64,000 nucleotides of DNA from assembly GCA_017311185.1 (NCBI GenBank), contig JAESUZ010004921.1, positions 496,001 through 560,000 of the forward strand, given 5' to 3'. Within the stretch, counting starts at the first letter, position 1, and the number at the start of each line of letters is the position of its first letter. The DNA comes from Proteles cristata cristata (taxonomy: Eukaryota; Chordata; Mammalia; Carnivora; Hyaenidae). Shown one piece after another: positions 1 through 11,290 of this stretch. A program made the translations under genes and the position numbers. The notes under the pieces are model-generated. The model searched no databases and was not told where the DNA came from. It saw nothing but the letters and a program-made list of their open reading frames with translations.

Positions 1-492
1 TTGCAAGAATCACGTTAAAATACTTCAGTCCAATTCCTAAAACAATTTTCTCCTCTGATTCCTCCCTCTAAGGCATCATAAAGATTCCTTCAAGCTGGAT
101 TCTCCCTAAAGCACTAGGTCTGATAAATTTAACTTTTTGATCAAGAGGTTTTTCTGGCAGTTTCTTGGGAAGGCAAAACATGACAAGATCTTTCATGGAT
201 ATAAACATACATATTATGTGACTCAAGCAGCAAAATAACATAGAAGAAATCTGATTTATTGGATAACTTGGCTTTGTGAGTTAATCTTACTTAACTTTCA
301 AATATTTTTAACATTTTCGAAATAATTCTTTTGAAAAATTATCATTCACTTATGTAATTTTGTCTAAAATTTATTAATGAAAATGCTAGATATACTCTAA
401 CATTACACTAGTAAATATAGATTTTTATTAACTGTACGACTATATAAACTTACAACTAAAATGTGTGATTTGTAATAAAATTTAAGTAACAT
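1..492. other. Unique AT-rich DNA
   Basis: No open frame of note, no recognisable repeat and no RNA gene. It ends at the T-rich tail of the first SINE. Confidence 0.6.
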
Positions 493-708
493 CTTTTTTT
501 TAATGTTTTATTTATTTCTGAGAGAGAGAGAGACAGCATGAACAGGGAGGGTCAGAGAGAGAGAGGGAGACACAGAATTTGAAACAGGCTCCAGGCTCTG
601 AGCTAGCTGTCCGCACAAAGCCCGATGCGGGGCTCTAACCCACGAACCATGAGATCATGACCTGAGCCAAATCAGACACTTAACCGACTGACCCACCTAG
701 GCACCCCA
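493..708 (-). mobile_element. Carnivore tRNA-Lys SINE (SINEC, feliform type)
   Basis: Read on the minus strand, it begins with the GGTGCC..GGTGG tRNA-like head (right end), passes the AGAGCC/GGAGCC block and the CT-rich part, and ends in an A-rich tail (T-run at the left). The head has point changes, so this is a moderately old copy. Only a short CATCTT match flanks it, so the target duplication is weak. Confidence 0.9.
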
Positions 709-1063
709 GCATCTTAAAGTCTCTGAATGACAACATAGAGAATCTGCTTGAACTTAATACCCCACCCTCAACATATCTATGCCTACACAATACTCAATGA
801 TTAGGACTGCAAAAACCTATTTACTATACTTTTATAGGTGACAGTTGATAAATGTTGAATACTTCACAGGTATTTAAATGATCATTTCTTGGTTTTATAT
901 TATACTCATTTTCTTATTATAATTTTCCTCACAAATATGATTCTATAATAATTACAGTCTCTTTCTGTGCCCTGTACTTCTTTTCCAAAAGAGCGTAACA
1001 ACATTATATGACTTGAAATTCTGATGCAGATCAATATTATAGGACGAGAGAATGTTTCACTTT
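709..1063. other. Unique DNA
   Basis: AT-rich sequence between two SINEs. No gene or repeat was recognised. Confidence 0.55.
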
Positions 1064-1081
1064 TTAAATAGAAGATTCTAG

Positions 1082-1296
1082 GGGGCGCCTGGGTGGCTCA
1101 GTTGGTTGGGTGTCCGACTTTGGCTCAGGTCATGATCTCGTGGTCTGTGGGTTCGAGCCCCGTGTCAGGCTCTGTGCTGACAGCTAGCTCAGAGCCTGGA
1201 ACCTGCTTCAGATTCTGTGCCTCCCTCTCTCTCTGAACCTCCCCTGCTCGGGCTGTCTCTCAAAAATAAATAAAACATTTAAAAAACTGAATTAAA
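1082..1296 (+). mobile_element. Carnivore tRNA-Lys SINE with perfect target duplication
   Basis: A full-length copy: GGCGCCTGGGTGGCTCAG head, B-box-like GGTTCGAGCC, the central block, a CT-rich part, then AAATAAATAAAACATTT. It is flanked by a perfect 18-bp direct repeat, TTAAATAGAAGATTCTAG, at 1064-1081 and 1297-1314. The undecayed duplication and intact B box point to a fairly recent L1-driven insertion. Confidence 0.95.
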
Positions 1297-1314
1297 TTAA
1301 ATAGAAGATTCTAG

Positions 1315-2530
1315 AAAGAACTGTTAATGGCTGATTAGAACAAACCACAACTGATACAAATCTGGACTGACAGACTTTTTCAAGTATGGTTTAAATAATG
1401 CTAAGTTTATAGAACAATTCAAAATAAACTATTTACTGGCAGATATTCTTCATCAATTTCTTATTAATGATGGAGCATAATTTGTTTTGAGGTCTCCTAC
1501 TTCGCAAGTTACAATATCAATCTGCATAATAAAAAATTTTATTAGCAAAACTTATATCTGAAGAATCAAAACAACTTTAATACTACTTGCTTTATCATAT
1601 ATTCTAAATTAAATTAAGGTCTGCATTAAAGGGATTTCTCTATATTAGTGATACAAATGAGGCAACTGAATTATAAGTAGAACATAGAAAATACACAAAA
1701 TACTCTTCAAAGGTATGATTCCAAATTAAGCCCAAAGCCTTGAACTTTGGTTTTATTTTCCTACTATTAAATAACACCATTAAACAAATAAGTATGTAAA
1801 AGCAATTGCTTTTTCTCTTTTGGGATAGCAGTAAACTCCAATCCGTGTAAAGAGATAATTTGTGTTAATAATTTGTTCTCATTCTCTTCAAAAGTGAGAT
1901 TCATTTCTTTAGATATCAATATTGTCCCTGGTCTCATAAGCTTTTACCAAATAGAGCATATCATAACTTCTGAGGTTCAATATTCAGTGATTATTATAGC
2001 TGCATATATGTGGAAATGCTCTTTCAAGGTTGTTTTATTTCCTATTTGCCACACTTCATACCACAGAGTAGTACCTAAAAGTTAAATGCATTTTCTTGAA
2101 ATGAGCCACATGATAAAACAGTGCAAAAGAAGAAGGCAATAGGGTGCAGTGCAAGTGCACTGTGAAAATGAGTAAACCAGATGTCAGCAATGCTTGAGCT
2201 CAGTTGTGGATGTGTTAATTTTCCCCTAGATCTGCTTAGGAAGCTGGCAGCCAGAATCCCTTGTCTCACAGATCAGGGAAATAGTCAGAGAAGGCTCAGA
2301 GGCAGAAAATGCAATTGACAGGGGAAATTCATTGAAGCCCCCCCTACCCTTTTTTTTAAGCGAGATTATTTTTAAGTAGTTTTTTGTTGTTGCTTGGTTG
2401 CTGAAATGTAGACCTAACCGATACAAACTTCAATATATAAAATATAATGAAACAGAATAGAAGATGATTTATTAAACTCCATGTTGCCTGAGTTAATCAA
2501 CTTCCATTCGTTATTGGATAGATCAGAAAG
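1315..2530. other. Unique AT-rich DNA
   Basis: Short open frames (for example 1873-2085, 70 codons) have no recognisable domain, no splice context and no codon bias that I can see. No repeat family was recognised. Confidence 0.55.
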
Positions 2531-2540
2531 AAGAATGAGG

Positions 2541-2805
2541 GGGGTGCCTGGGTGGCTCAGTCAGTTAAGCATTCAACTTCCACTCAGGTCATGATCTCAC
2601 AGTTAGTGAGTTTGAATCCCACAGTGGGCTCTGTGCTGACAGCTCACAGCCTGGAGCCTACTTCAGATTCCGTCTCCCTCTCTGCCCCTCCCCTGCTCGC
2701 ATTCTCACATTCTCCCCTTCTCTCTCTCCCTTCCTCCCTCCCTCCCTCCACCCTGCCCCTCTCTCCCTCTCTCAAAAATAAACAAACATTTTTAAAAAGA
2801 AGAAA
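2541..2805 (+). mobile_element. Carnivore tRNA-Lys SINE with expanded CT-rich part
   Basis: A complete head and central block are followed by a long CT/CCTT-rich stretch (about 2670-2775) and an A-rich tail. A 10-bp direct repeat, AAGAATGAGG, flanks it at 2531-2540 and 2806-2815. The apparent 109-codon frame starting MAQSVK is SINE sequence, not a gene. Confidence 0.92.
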
Positions 2806-2815
2806 AAGAATGAGG

Positions 2816-3335
2816 TTAAGTGAGTTAGTGAACATTATTCTCCGAGTCTATGGAAAAACAGAGTTCAACCTGTGTGTTTAGATTTTATATACAGCATTTA
2901 CTCCTAATAAAAGTGAAATGTTCCAGTGAATATTTAGCATTCATCCTTGCAATAGTTTATTAAGAATGAAAAACAACTATGTCTGGGTCACCACCATCGT
3001 GTCTCCATATAATTGATAACACTTTCGTTTTGAATTAACTAGTTTTGCAACTCATGGAATCAACACTGAATGTAAAAATTAGTCTTCTTTTAACAGTTTT
3101 TCCCAGCATTTATTTAGAAATGTTCCAGAGTCTACTATCATTCCATCAATATTTATTCTCCCCATCATCTATAACAGAACTATGGAAGTTTATTTGCACA
3201 TCTGGCTGCTCAGAATACTCTATTTTACAACCTCTCTTGCAGTTAAGTTTGTTGATACAACTAATTAATGGCCCAATGATATATGCTGGGAGTGTTGTGT
3301 ACAAATTTTACAAAATGTTATTAAAGGGAGGGGTG
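2816..3335. other. Unique DNA
   Basis: It contains part of a 111-codon frame (3045-3380) with no recognisable domain. No repeat was recognised. Confidence 0.5.
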
Positions 3336-3600
3336 TACAACTTCGGTTTCCTACTTTCTGTGGTTAGAATGCAGGCATGATAACTAGACAGCTGGATTTG
3401 AAGCTAAAGAATCCACCTGGAAGTTCAAGGATTAAAGCTTCAAAATTCATAATTCTCTGACCCTGACAGTAGGGGCACCAGCCCAACCCTGGAATCCTTA
3501 AAACCTAAGGGACTTTTCCATGAGAGCAAAATAAACTTCTTTTCTGTTTAAGTCATTGTTACTATGGATTTTGTAATTGTCAGACGAACCTTATTCTGTT
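3336..3600 (+). repeat. Ancient LTR-like or MER-type repeat fragment
   Basis: The stretch with GGGGCACCAGCCC..., then AAATAAACTTCTTTTCTG and TTTAAGTCATTGTTA, resembles the 3' end of a common ancient mammalian interspersed repeat carrying a poly(A) signal. I cannot name the family with certainty. It is strongly diverged. Confidence 0.5.
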
Positions 3601-4105
3601 ATATCCCTGCCCTGTACTAGGAACTGTTGAAGGCAGTATAGGGGGAAAAAAACAAAAAAAACAAAAACATCTCTGCTGTCATAGACTTATTCTGGTGAAG
3701 GCTAATAAAAATTGATTAAAGTGATAGAAAGATCCAAGATGGAGGATTTTCCCCTTCATGGAAGAGAGCCAACAAAGTTCTATGATAAAGTGACATTTAA
3801 GCAGAAACCTTAAGGAAGTATAGAAATAAATCATGCAGAAACCCGAGGAACAAAATATTTAAAATCCTGAGTAAGAACTTTCCTTGTAAAGGTGGATGAT
3901 CAGTCAACAGGCTGCTATGCCAAGAACACAAAGAGTAGTGGAGAGAGTAGTAGAGAATAGAAGATGTCACAGGCCATTAAAAGACTGTGACTCTTATGTA
4001 GGTTAAGATAAAAAGCTATAGGAAAGAGTCTTGTACAGAGACCTAAAATATTCTGGCATGTTGATAAAGGTTACCCTGATAACTGTGTTACATGACCATA
4101 GGCAG
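3600..4105 (-). repeat. L2 LINE 3' region fragment
   Basis: On the plus strand it reads like reversed L2: a GTACTAGGAACTGTT start, a 'TGCTGTCATAGACTTATTCTGG' type region, then repeated AG-rich text ending with 'AGAGTCTTGTACAG...GTTACCCTGATAACTGTGTTAC'. It is heavily diverged, as expected for L2. Confidence 0.55.
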
Positions 4106-4249
4106 TTATAGTCTTAACCAAACACTGAAAGGAAATTTAAACATATGTGATCCTTGAATGCAGTATTTTTGCTCAAGAACAGAGAATGTGACGATTTTTT
4201 CTGAAAGTAATCCATGGCATGAACATATGAATTGTTATGATCCATATGC

Positions 4250-4460
4250 AGATATTTTTTATGTAGCAATATGTACTCTATTTACATTTAATCTTCACAA
4301 CAAATCCTAAGATATTTCGCATCCTCATTTTATATATAAGGACAAGTTTCCCAAGGTTACAGAAAGAATAATTAGGAGAGACTGATTTCATACTTGGAAA
4401 ATCTGAATCAAGACCCTCTTGCCTTCTTGGCCAGTCTCAACCATTATGCAATGTTACTTT
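4250..4460 (-). repeat. MIR SINE relic
   Basis: The plus strand shows the reversed MIR pattern: TTTAATCTTCACAACAAATCC, a CCTCATTTTATATATAAGGACA region, a 'CCAAGGTTACAGA' region, then 'CTTGGCCAGTCTCAACCATTATGCAATG' from the tRNA-like end. Old and diverged. Confidence 0.65.
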
Positions 4461-4589
4461 CCGATTATATTCCAACGAGTAATCATATCATGGAACTGAC
4501 AGAACCTATGAAACAATTCACATGTTAAGCACCATTTACTTTAATACATTCTGTGTCACCAGAATAAACACTTTTAAAATACAATTTTA

Positions 4590-4817
4590 GAGCCGCCTGG
4601 GTGGCTCAGTCGGTTAAGTGTCTGACTTCAGCTCAGGTCATGATCTCACAGCTCATGAGTTCAAGCCCCACATCGGGCTCTGTGCTGACAACTCAGAGCC
4701 TGGAGCCTACTTTGGATTCTGTGTCTCCTTCTCTCTCAGGCCCTCCCCCACTCATGCTCTGTCTCTCTCTCCTTCAAAACTAAATAAAAACATGTAATAA
4801 ATAAATTTATTAAATTA
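4590..4817 (+). mobile_element. Carnivore tRNA-Lys SINE
   Basis: The head CGCCTGGGTGGCTCAGTCGG, the central block, a CT-rich part and an A-rich tail are all present. AATACAATTTTA at 4578-4589 matches AATAAAATTTTA at 4818-4829 with one mismatch, which is a plausible target duplication. Confidence 0.93.
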
Positions 4818-4829
4818 AATAAAATTTTA

Positions 4830-7192
4830 TTTCATTTAAACCTGTGGTAAATAAATAGAGTACTGCAAACAGGGTTAACGAGTCCCAAATTCACAGTAGT
4901 TAATAAAAGCTCTTTTGGGTTTTGTTTATTTCTAACTGGTGGAAAATTAATTTGTCATGTTCCAGGGGGTGCCAAGCTCCGATTAACACCCCACGTGTGG
5001 TTAGCACATTTGTAATGGATTGGCTGTGTAGTAGCATGATAGAAACAAGGGGCTCAGGCCTCGATACTTACAATTGCTGGGTCCAAAGTTTCTTGGTATC
5101 ACTTTAATCCAAGGGTAGTCATGAGGACCTAGCTAGCTCATTCATTGCTTACTGAAGACAGGCACATCACCGGTGGCCACTCTCTATCTGGGAGATATCC
5201 AAAAAAGCATTTTGATTAGATTATGTCTAAGGATGCAATCCTGGGTTCTAATGCAATAGGTAGAACTTTCTTAAAAAAGTACTTTTGAAAATTCAAAAAA
5301 GCTCAAACTCTGAAGCTATAAAATTAATAACATTCACACCTACATAAAATGGTATCTGCTAATTTCATCCAACTTTAGTTCAATTTACTAAACGATCAGA
5401 TTACAATAGGCTCTTTGTCATGTAAAGAAAAACCTGTAAAACCATATTCTGACTTTTTTTCATACCAGGATATAGTCAGGTACTATTCAAAGAAATGTTT
5501 TGATTGAGCTCACCTTGGGATTATTTTAATGATTTTGACTAAGGTTGTTGGAAGGATAGAATTTCAATGTTCAATTAGTGCTACATTAATGTTAATAAAA
5601 GGCAAGCTTCTTTGCCAATTGCAAGATTATGTCAGTAATTGTTAATGTCCCTTAGCCTTTGTATTTAATATGGCAATGCTAGTAACCTGGAGTGAATTTA
5701 AAATGATGAGGAAATAACTGTAAATGTAGCAAAGTGAGATATTAATAAAATAAGTAAAATGGTGAGAAAGAACTGGAGAGTACAGTGCTATAAGTGACGT
5801 ATTAATAAAGAGAATTATGCCAAGTGCAATGATTACCAGTCACACCATGGCATGATTCCCCTTTAGTGTTAACTGTATTCCAGTCCTTTTTTTCCAGAAC
5901 TGTGGGAACAGGAGTGGCAAATTATGCTTCTTAAACACTCATTTGTAAATGTTTCATTTCAATTAATATAGTAAAATACTTATAATGCTATTTTAGACAA
6001 ATGTCTGGAATTACTGTGGGGGGGCGCAAAAGGCAATTTCCACAAATAAAAGTTACTTGCTCTTTTAAAATATTGCATTTTACTTAATTTATCATGTCAA
6101 TCCATCAGTTCCTTAGATGATCATACCTACTGAGCATCGTGTATCTCACGCTCCTTCCCAACATCATTGCCCATTCTGGTCCTGTCTTAAGTGATCGGCT
6201 CAGGGTTATTTTATTTCAACTTGAAACCGTATTTTGAGTGAATTCTCTGACAGAAAGCAATAAGAATAGAAACTCTCTCTTTCTGGTCATCTGCTGGAGT
6301 GCATAGTTCTATTTTTAGGAGACTGGAAAAGACATTCATTTCTGTAGCTATCATGGGTCACTGTTGAAGAATGCAGGAGAGCAACAGGGCAGCAAGAAAA
6401 AAGACTAAGAAAGCTAACAGGGAGACTGAAAGTAGACAAGCTTTTTCCTCCAATAAGACCATGAAATGATATTGCCTCACTTACAATGTTAATGAAACAA
6501 GTGGTCGCTTTTGTTATTGTTTTATTTGTGTGTGTGTCTTTAAAGAGAAGGGCACTCATGAAACTTTTCTGTTTAAAAGCACTTATTACAAAAAGGAATA
6601 GAATGCTAACAACAAGGCATCCAATAAGAACTTTTATTGAATAATAAAAGAAGGATGGTATCAATATTTTTTTTTATCTGGTCAAGAAATTTCTCTCTAA
6701 GCGTCTTTTGGTGCCTAGAGTTCTAATGGGCTTAGGACTACTAATGGCTTTTTAATTTCATCGTCTGTAATGTTAGAGTTTTAAATCTATTTACTTCAAT
6801 TTCCTGACATGCATCAGAGACAAAGAGGGTATTTACTGGCTTTGTGGGCTTTGTGTTACATTTTTTATTACATTAGAATGTGCCCAGACTTTTGCATCAG
6901 CAACTCAACTGGATGGTTTTGGTGGAAGAAAAAGACAAGTCATCAAATAATACAGTTTCAGAACTATCATTATAAATGATAAAAAGGTTTATGTTAGACT
7001 CACAGTATGTGGGTGCTTTTGTGTACTGAGAAACTTTTGGCAATACGCCAGCTTGTGAGTTTTGAATGGGCCTGATGAAACAAACATCGTTCTTTTATAT
7101 TTAATTCACATTAGATTATATTTACATTCACTTCTGCTATTTATTTCCTAATCCTTATGGTTCAAGCTCTTGCTTTGTTTTTACCTGGATTA
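4830..7192. other. Unique DNA, no gene found
   Basis: The longest stretch near this end without a recognisable repeat. Frames at 4922-5107 and 6287-6664 (125 codons, minus) have no recognisable domain; the latter is hydrophobic in part but shows nothing that supports a gene. The part at about 5380-6130 is rich in ATTA/TAAT words and lacks simple repeats. It could be a conserved noncoding element, but that cannot be judged from one sequence. Confidence 0.5.
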
Positions 7193-7380
7193 TGTCTTAT
7201 ATCTATAGCTAGTATATATATGTTATACATACATACATACATATGTATGATATATATCATGAATGAATGAATGTCATACATATATATGTATGTATGTATA
7301 GCTAACATATATATGTATGTATATACAATTTGTATATGTATATATTTGTATGTATATATAAAATACGTATGTATATATAA
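7193..7380. repeat. AT-rich compound microsatellite with inverted repeat
   Basis: Runs of TA, CATA/TGTA and GAAT units. Arms at 7219-7249 and 7275-7309 are near-perfect inverted copies (one arm has an extra 4 bases) around a loop of about 25 bases, so the segment could form a hairpin or cruciform. Confidence 0.8.
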
Positions 7381-7677
7381 TTTCCTCCTAGTAGAGTGAT
7401 ACAGAAGAGGATCACTTGGGTCATCTTGGACAATTCACTGAGTTTCTCTTGTTTTGAAGTTCCTCAGAAGTAAAATGAAAACATTACACTATTTTTTTTT
7501 TTTTACCTGGATGCTTTTTAAAAGTAGACCATTGCACAAAATTTCTTCGTAAACGCCCACATATTAGGAAGAACCAAAGCACTGTCTATCCTGGAAAAAA
7601 AATGGAGAGGTAAATCGAGTAAAAGAATCACAAATGTCAAATAATAGTATATGGCATTAAAAATTAAATTCTTTCAG
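7381..7677. other. Unique DNA
   Basis: Includes a T-run at about 7492-7504. No gene or repeat was recognised. Confidence 0.5.
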
Positions 7678-7910
7678 GAGCACCTGGGTGGCTTGGTTGG
7701 TTAAGCATCTGACTTCAGCTCATGTAATGATTTCATGGTTCATGAATTCAAGCCCTCTCTCAGGCTCTGTGCTTACAGCTCAGAGCCTGGAGTCTGCTTC
7801 AGATTCTGTGTCTCCCTCTCTCTCCCTCTCTCAGCCCCTCCCGAACTCATGCTCTGTGTCTCTCTCTCCCTCTCAAAAGTAAATAAAAACATTAAAATTT
7901 TTTTTAAAAA
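7678..7910 (+). mobile_element. Carnivore tRNA-Lys SINE
   Basis: The head GCACCTGGGTGGCTTGGTTGG carries changes in the A box. The central block, CT-rich part and AAGTAAATAAAAACATT tail are present. I could not find a convincing target duplication beyond TCTTTCA on both sides. Confidence 0.9.
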
Positions 7911-8704
7911 ATCCAGTCTTTCAATTCTGTTCTCCACCATCCTCTCTCAAAAATGGCACTTTGGAAAAATTCTTAGATATGTATCATTTTTTTAAAAAAC
8001 ATCCAGAAAAGAGTCTGGTTTTTACAGTTAGACCCAAAGAAGTATAAGAATAGCTAAAATTAAATATTAAAAAATAAATATATATTTGGATATTAAACTA
8101 CTTATTGAACCAGTTTTCACTGATTGATTTTGTCCTTCTCCCCTCTACTCTTTGACTACACTTTGTTTATGCTCCTGTTATGGGTGCCTAAAAGGTAATT
8201 ACAATTATTGTGTATTATATCATCAAATCCTATGATTTACACTTATTTTTTTGCAAATGTGGAGCTAACAATAGTGCCTGGCAAAGAGTAAAGTCTCAAT
8301 TATTAGAGTTGAACTAAGTGAGTAACTCATGAACTCAAGTCTATTTCAGATTATAAATGGCCAAAAGTAAAGTCATGATATATTTAGTAATTTGATAAGC
8401 CAATAAATATATTTGTGAGCACTTTTTAACACCAATCACTGAAAATAAGCAATGTTGTTCACTGCAATCCCTATAATCAGAAATTTAATCAGAGTAACTA
8501 GTTCTCTCAGTGTCCTTGGTAACTGGGATTCTTACTTTATTGTATACAGATAGAAAAAAAATATGTTACTTTATTACTGCGAATATATATAGATATAGAT
8601 AGATATAAATATATGCATATATATTTAGATATATTTTGTACATATGGCTCTTAGTACCACTTAATTTTAGCGTGTTGATGGGAAGCAATTCCTAGGAAGC
8701 AATC
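7911..8704. other. Unique DNA with AT-rich microsatellite
   Basis: AT-rich; an ATAT/ATAG run sits at about 8580-8640. A short L2-like end (AGTGCCTGGCAAAGAGTAAAG, near 8273) may be present. No gene. Confidence 0.5.
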
Positions 8705-9090
8705 ACTGCAGGTATACTAGTCAGGATGGGTTAGAATATGCTGGAACTGCTCTGAAATCTCAATGGCTCACAACAAAATTTTATTTCTCACTCAGCACCT
8801 CACTTCATTCTCCAGGACAGTATTCCTCTGTGCAGTGACTTAGCTGCCTACTTGCTGTTACTGATAAGTCAATCCACGCCAAGAGGTGGCCACCAGAATA
8901 GCTATAGTAAGGGATGAAAGAACTGGAAGGCTGCAAGGGATGTTTTTATATTGTCAAGATCTAGAAGAGATACATGTCATTGTCTTTCAAAATTTACTTA
9001 CCAGAACTAGTCCAATGGCCCTGCTCAATTATAAGGGGGTTAAGGAATGTGGGCAGACACATGGATGTTCATGGACATTAAATGTTTTTG
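8705..9090 (+). repeat. Unnamed ancient interspersed repeat
   Basis: The combination of ACTAGTCAGGATGGGTTAG, 'TCTCAATGGCTCACAACAAAATTTTATTTCTCAC', 'CCAGAACTAGTCCAATGGCCC' and 'AAGGGGGTTAAGGAATGTG' is a pattern I recognise as a widespread mammalian medium-copy repeat. I cannot assign the family by name. The 84-codon frame at 8886-9140 lies in it and is not a gene. Confidence 0.55.
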
Positions 9091-9400
9091 TCACAGGAGA
9101 GAATAATGAAATTAGCCCATCCAAGAAGATTGGATCATAAGGCCAATAATGAGACTAGCCCATCCTGTGATGTTACTTGGAAAGGAAGTTGGAAAGGAAG
9201 ATTCTAATAAGCTGTGAAATTTTAATAGAAAGTGAATATCAGCATTTTACAGGCCAGCCTAGCTTTTACTTTAAAAAAAAAAAAAAAAGTAAAGGTGATT
9301 CCTTAAACATGCTTCAAGGCAAAGGGACACAGCCAACATTAGTCTTGCTAAGCACACTAGTAATGACAAGTATATTATTTATAGTGCAGTGTTCTGTAGA
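9091..9400. other. Unique DNA
   Basis: Contains a poly(A) run at about 9273-9288. No gene was recognised. Confidence 0.5.
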
Positions 9401-9600
9401 TGTATAGGTTCAAGTCTTAACTCCACTATTTATCAATTGTGATTCTGAGTAAGATACTTAACTTCTCTGTAAATCAGCACCTTTATCTGTTATTGCAAAA
9501 ATTACACAAACCTGTCTAATAGCTCTGTGGAGTAATGAGAATTAAAGGAAGTGACATTTGTGGAAATCTTGCATTAGTGCCAGGCATATAAAAATAATAA
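9401..9600 (+). repeat. MIR SINE relic
   Basis: The order GTTCAAGTCTTAACTCC..., 'GTAAGATACTTAACTTCTCTG', 'ATCAGCACCTTTATCTGTTAT', 'GGAGTAATGAGAATTAAAGGAAGTGACATTTGTG' and 'AGTGCCAGGCATATAAAAATAATAAAT' matches the forward MIR core and 3' part. Confidence 0.75.
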
Positions 9601-9812
9601 ATTAGTGTTTATCAAATAGCTAGAAACATTTAAAAACCACTTTGTTGATTTTCTTGGCATATTCTAAGTAGATTTGAGAAAACATTCTAAAAATTTAGAG
9701 AATAAAAAACAGCCTAGCAGATAAGAAAGTAATGTATCAGGAAAGTACATATGAATTGCTGGCTGTCCGATGTCTTGTCTTTTCCTATTCTACTACCACC
9801 AATCCTTTCTTC

Positions 9813-9857
<45 letters not shown>

Positions 9858-10120
9858 CTCTGTGTGCAAATAGCAGACATAGCTTACACTGAGTTTATTT
9901 TAAGTCGAGCCATAAGTTGAAAGACTCTAGAATGGAGAACTATGCATAGATACAGAAATATAAAATGAAATAAAAATAAACAATAGAGCAAAATAAGCAG
10001 ATTAATAATATGGATCACATTAAAATGTATTAAGGGAAACATAGTAGACTTGAAGAAAAATGCCTTTCCATTCTCTCAAAGAAGTTAAGGTCAAAATACT
10101 TGGGGGGAGAAATGGAAAGA
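9601..10120. other. Unique DNA around a TG microsatellite
   Basis: No gene. Apart from the TG run the sequence is AT-rich and unremarkable. Confidence 0.5.
9817..9856 (+). repeat. (TG)20 microsatellite
   Basis: An uninterrupted 40-base TG run, with further TG beyond an interrupting CCTC. A pure run of this length is likely to vary in length between individuals. Confidence 0.97.
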
Positions 10121-10137
10121 GAGATATAGTTATTTTT

Positions 10138-10346
10138 TTTTAAACGTTTTATTTATTTCTAGGAGAGAGAGAGACAGCGTGAGCAGGGGAGGGTCAGAGA
10201 GAGAGGGAGTCACAGACTGAAACAGGCTCCAGGCTCTGAGCTGGCAGTCAGCACAGAGCCCGACGCGGGGCTCGAACCCACGAACCGCGAGATCATGACC
10301 TAAGCGAAAGTCAGACGCTTAACCGATTAAGCCACCCAGGTGCCCC
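10138..10346 (-). mobile_element. Young carnivore tRNA-Lys SINE with perfect target duplication
   Basis: A nearly undamaged copy. On the minus strand it has the GGCACCTGGGTGGCTTAATCGG head, GGTTCGAGCC B box, CTGACTGCCAGCTCAGAGCC block and a CTAGAAATAAATAAA tail. GAGATATAGTTATTTTT repeats perfectly (17 bp) at 10121-10137 and 10347-10363. It shares tail features with the copies at 19471, 21186 and 54653, which suggests one young subfamily. Confidence 0.97.
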
Positions 10347-10363
10347 GAGATATAGTTATTTTT

Positions 10364-11290
10364 AAAAGAAATGATAAAGCAGCAGAGTAAGCTGAAAATT
10401 TGGGTAAGTTGAGGAAACAAAATGAACTTGCATATTAAAACTATTATAGAAGCAGCAGTGGGAAAATGTTGAACAGAGTTAGTAATAGCACAAACTGTAG
10501 AAAAACACACTAAACATGAGTAAAAATAAAAGTGATAAAAGAGAACACGATTGCTAGATAATTCAAAGAATATTTAATGCATAATTAGCATTCCCTAAAA
10601 AGAGAAAAATTCAAAGGTATCAATTGGAGACAAATACTTAAAATAATACAAGGCCTGAATCTGTACTTTGTTCTTTTTAAGCATGTACTGTTATGACATC
10701 TTGTCTTAATGTTATCATTGTATTCCGAGTAAGGTTTATTTATTTTAATACTCTCTTTATGTCCTTTCTTTTGACATGAATTAAATGGTTTCCTTGTTTA
10801 GACTGTATACACGTGTATTTATCTCAATTTTGAAGTCTTGTTTCTAATAGTTCAAGTCTATACTTGAATAAGTGTAAATTATAAACATATCTATTCTAGA
10901 TTTTCCAATTTTAGGTGCTGATCTCCTCTACTGGAAGTGAGAAGAGAATTCGAATAAACTACATACTGAGAGATGCCTCTATAATACAGAAATTCCTAAG
11001 GATTGAAAGAAAACAATGAACAAAAGAACAAAAGCTTATGGCAAAAGTAAACAAAAAAAGAAAAAGGAGGATTAGCAAATTACCTCCTAATAAACAAATG
11101 GTCCTACAAATGACCATTAAAAACTGTAGACTAAATGAAACAAAAACATAATCCCCTCTTCCCCCCAAAGAAATCAGGCTGTTTTGGGGGAAAATTCTTT
11201 GAAGTAATCTATAATAGTGGCTTGTTCATTATTTGACTTCTTATCCCGATTGCTACCATAATTTCAGTAGTAGTAGCTCAGGGTGGGTAT
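10364..11290. other. Unique AT-rich DNA
   Basis: Short frames (for example 10959-11168 minus) have no recognisable domain. No repeat was named, though the last few hundred bases may belong to the L1/HAL1-like element that follows. Confidence 0.45.

Noticed and set aside
6287..6664. 125-codon minus-strand frame with a hydrophobic N-terminal part
   Set aside because: No homology that I recognise, no regulatory or splice context, and hydrophobic residues are expected from T-rich sequence.
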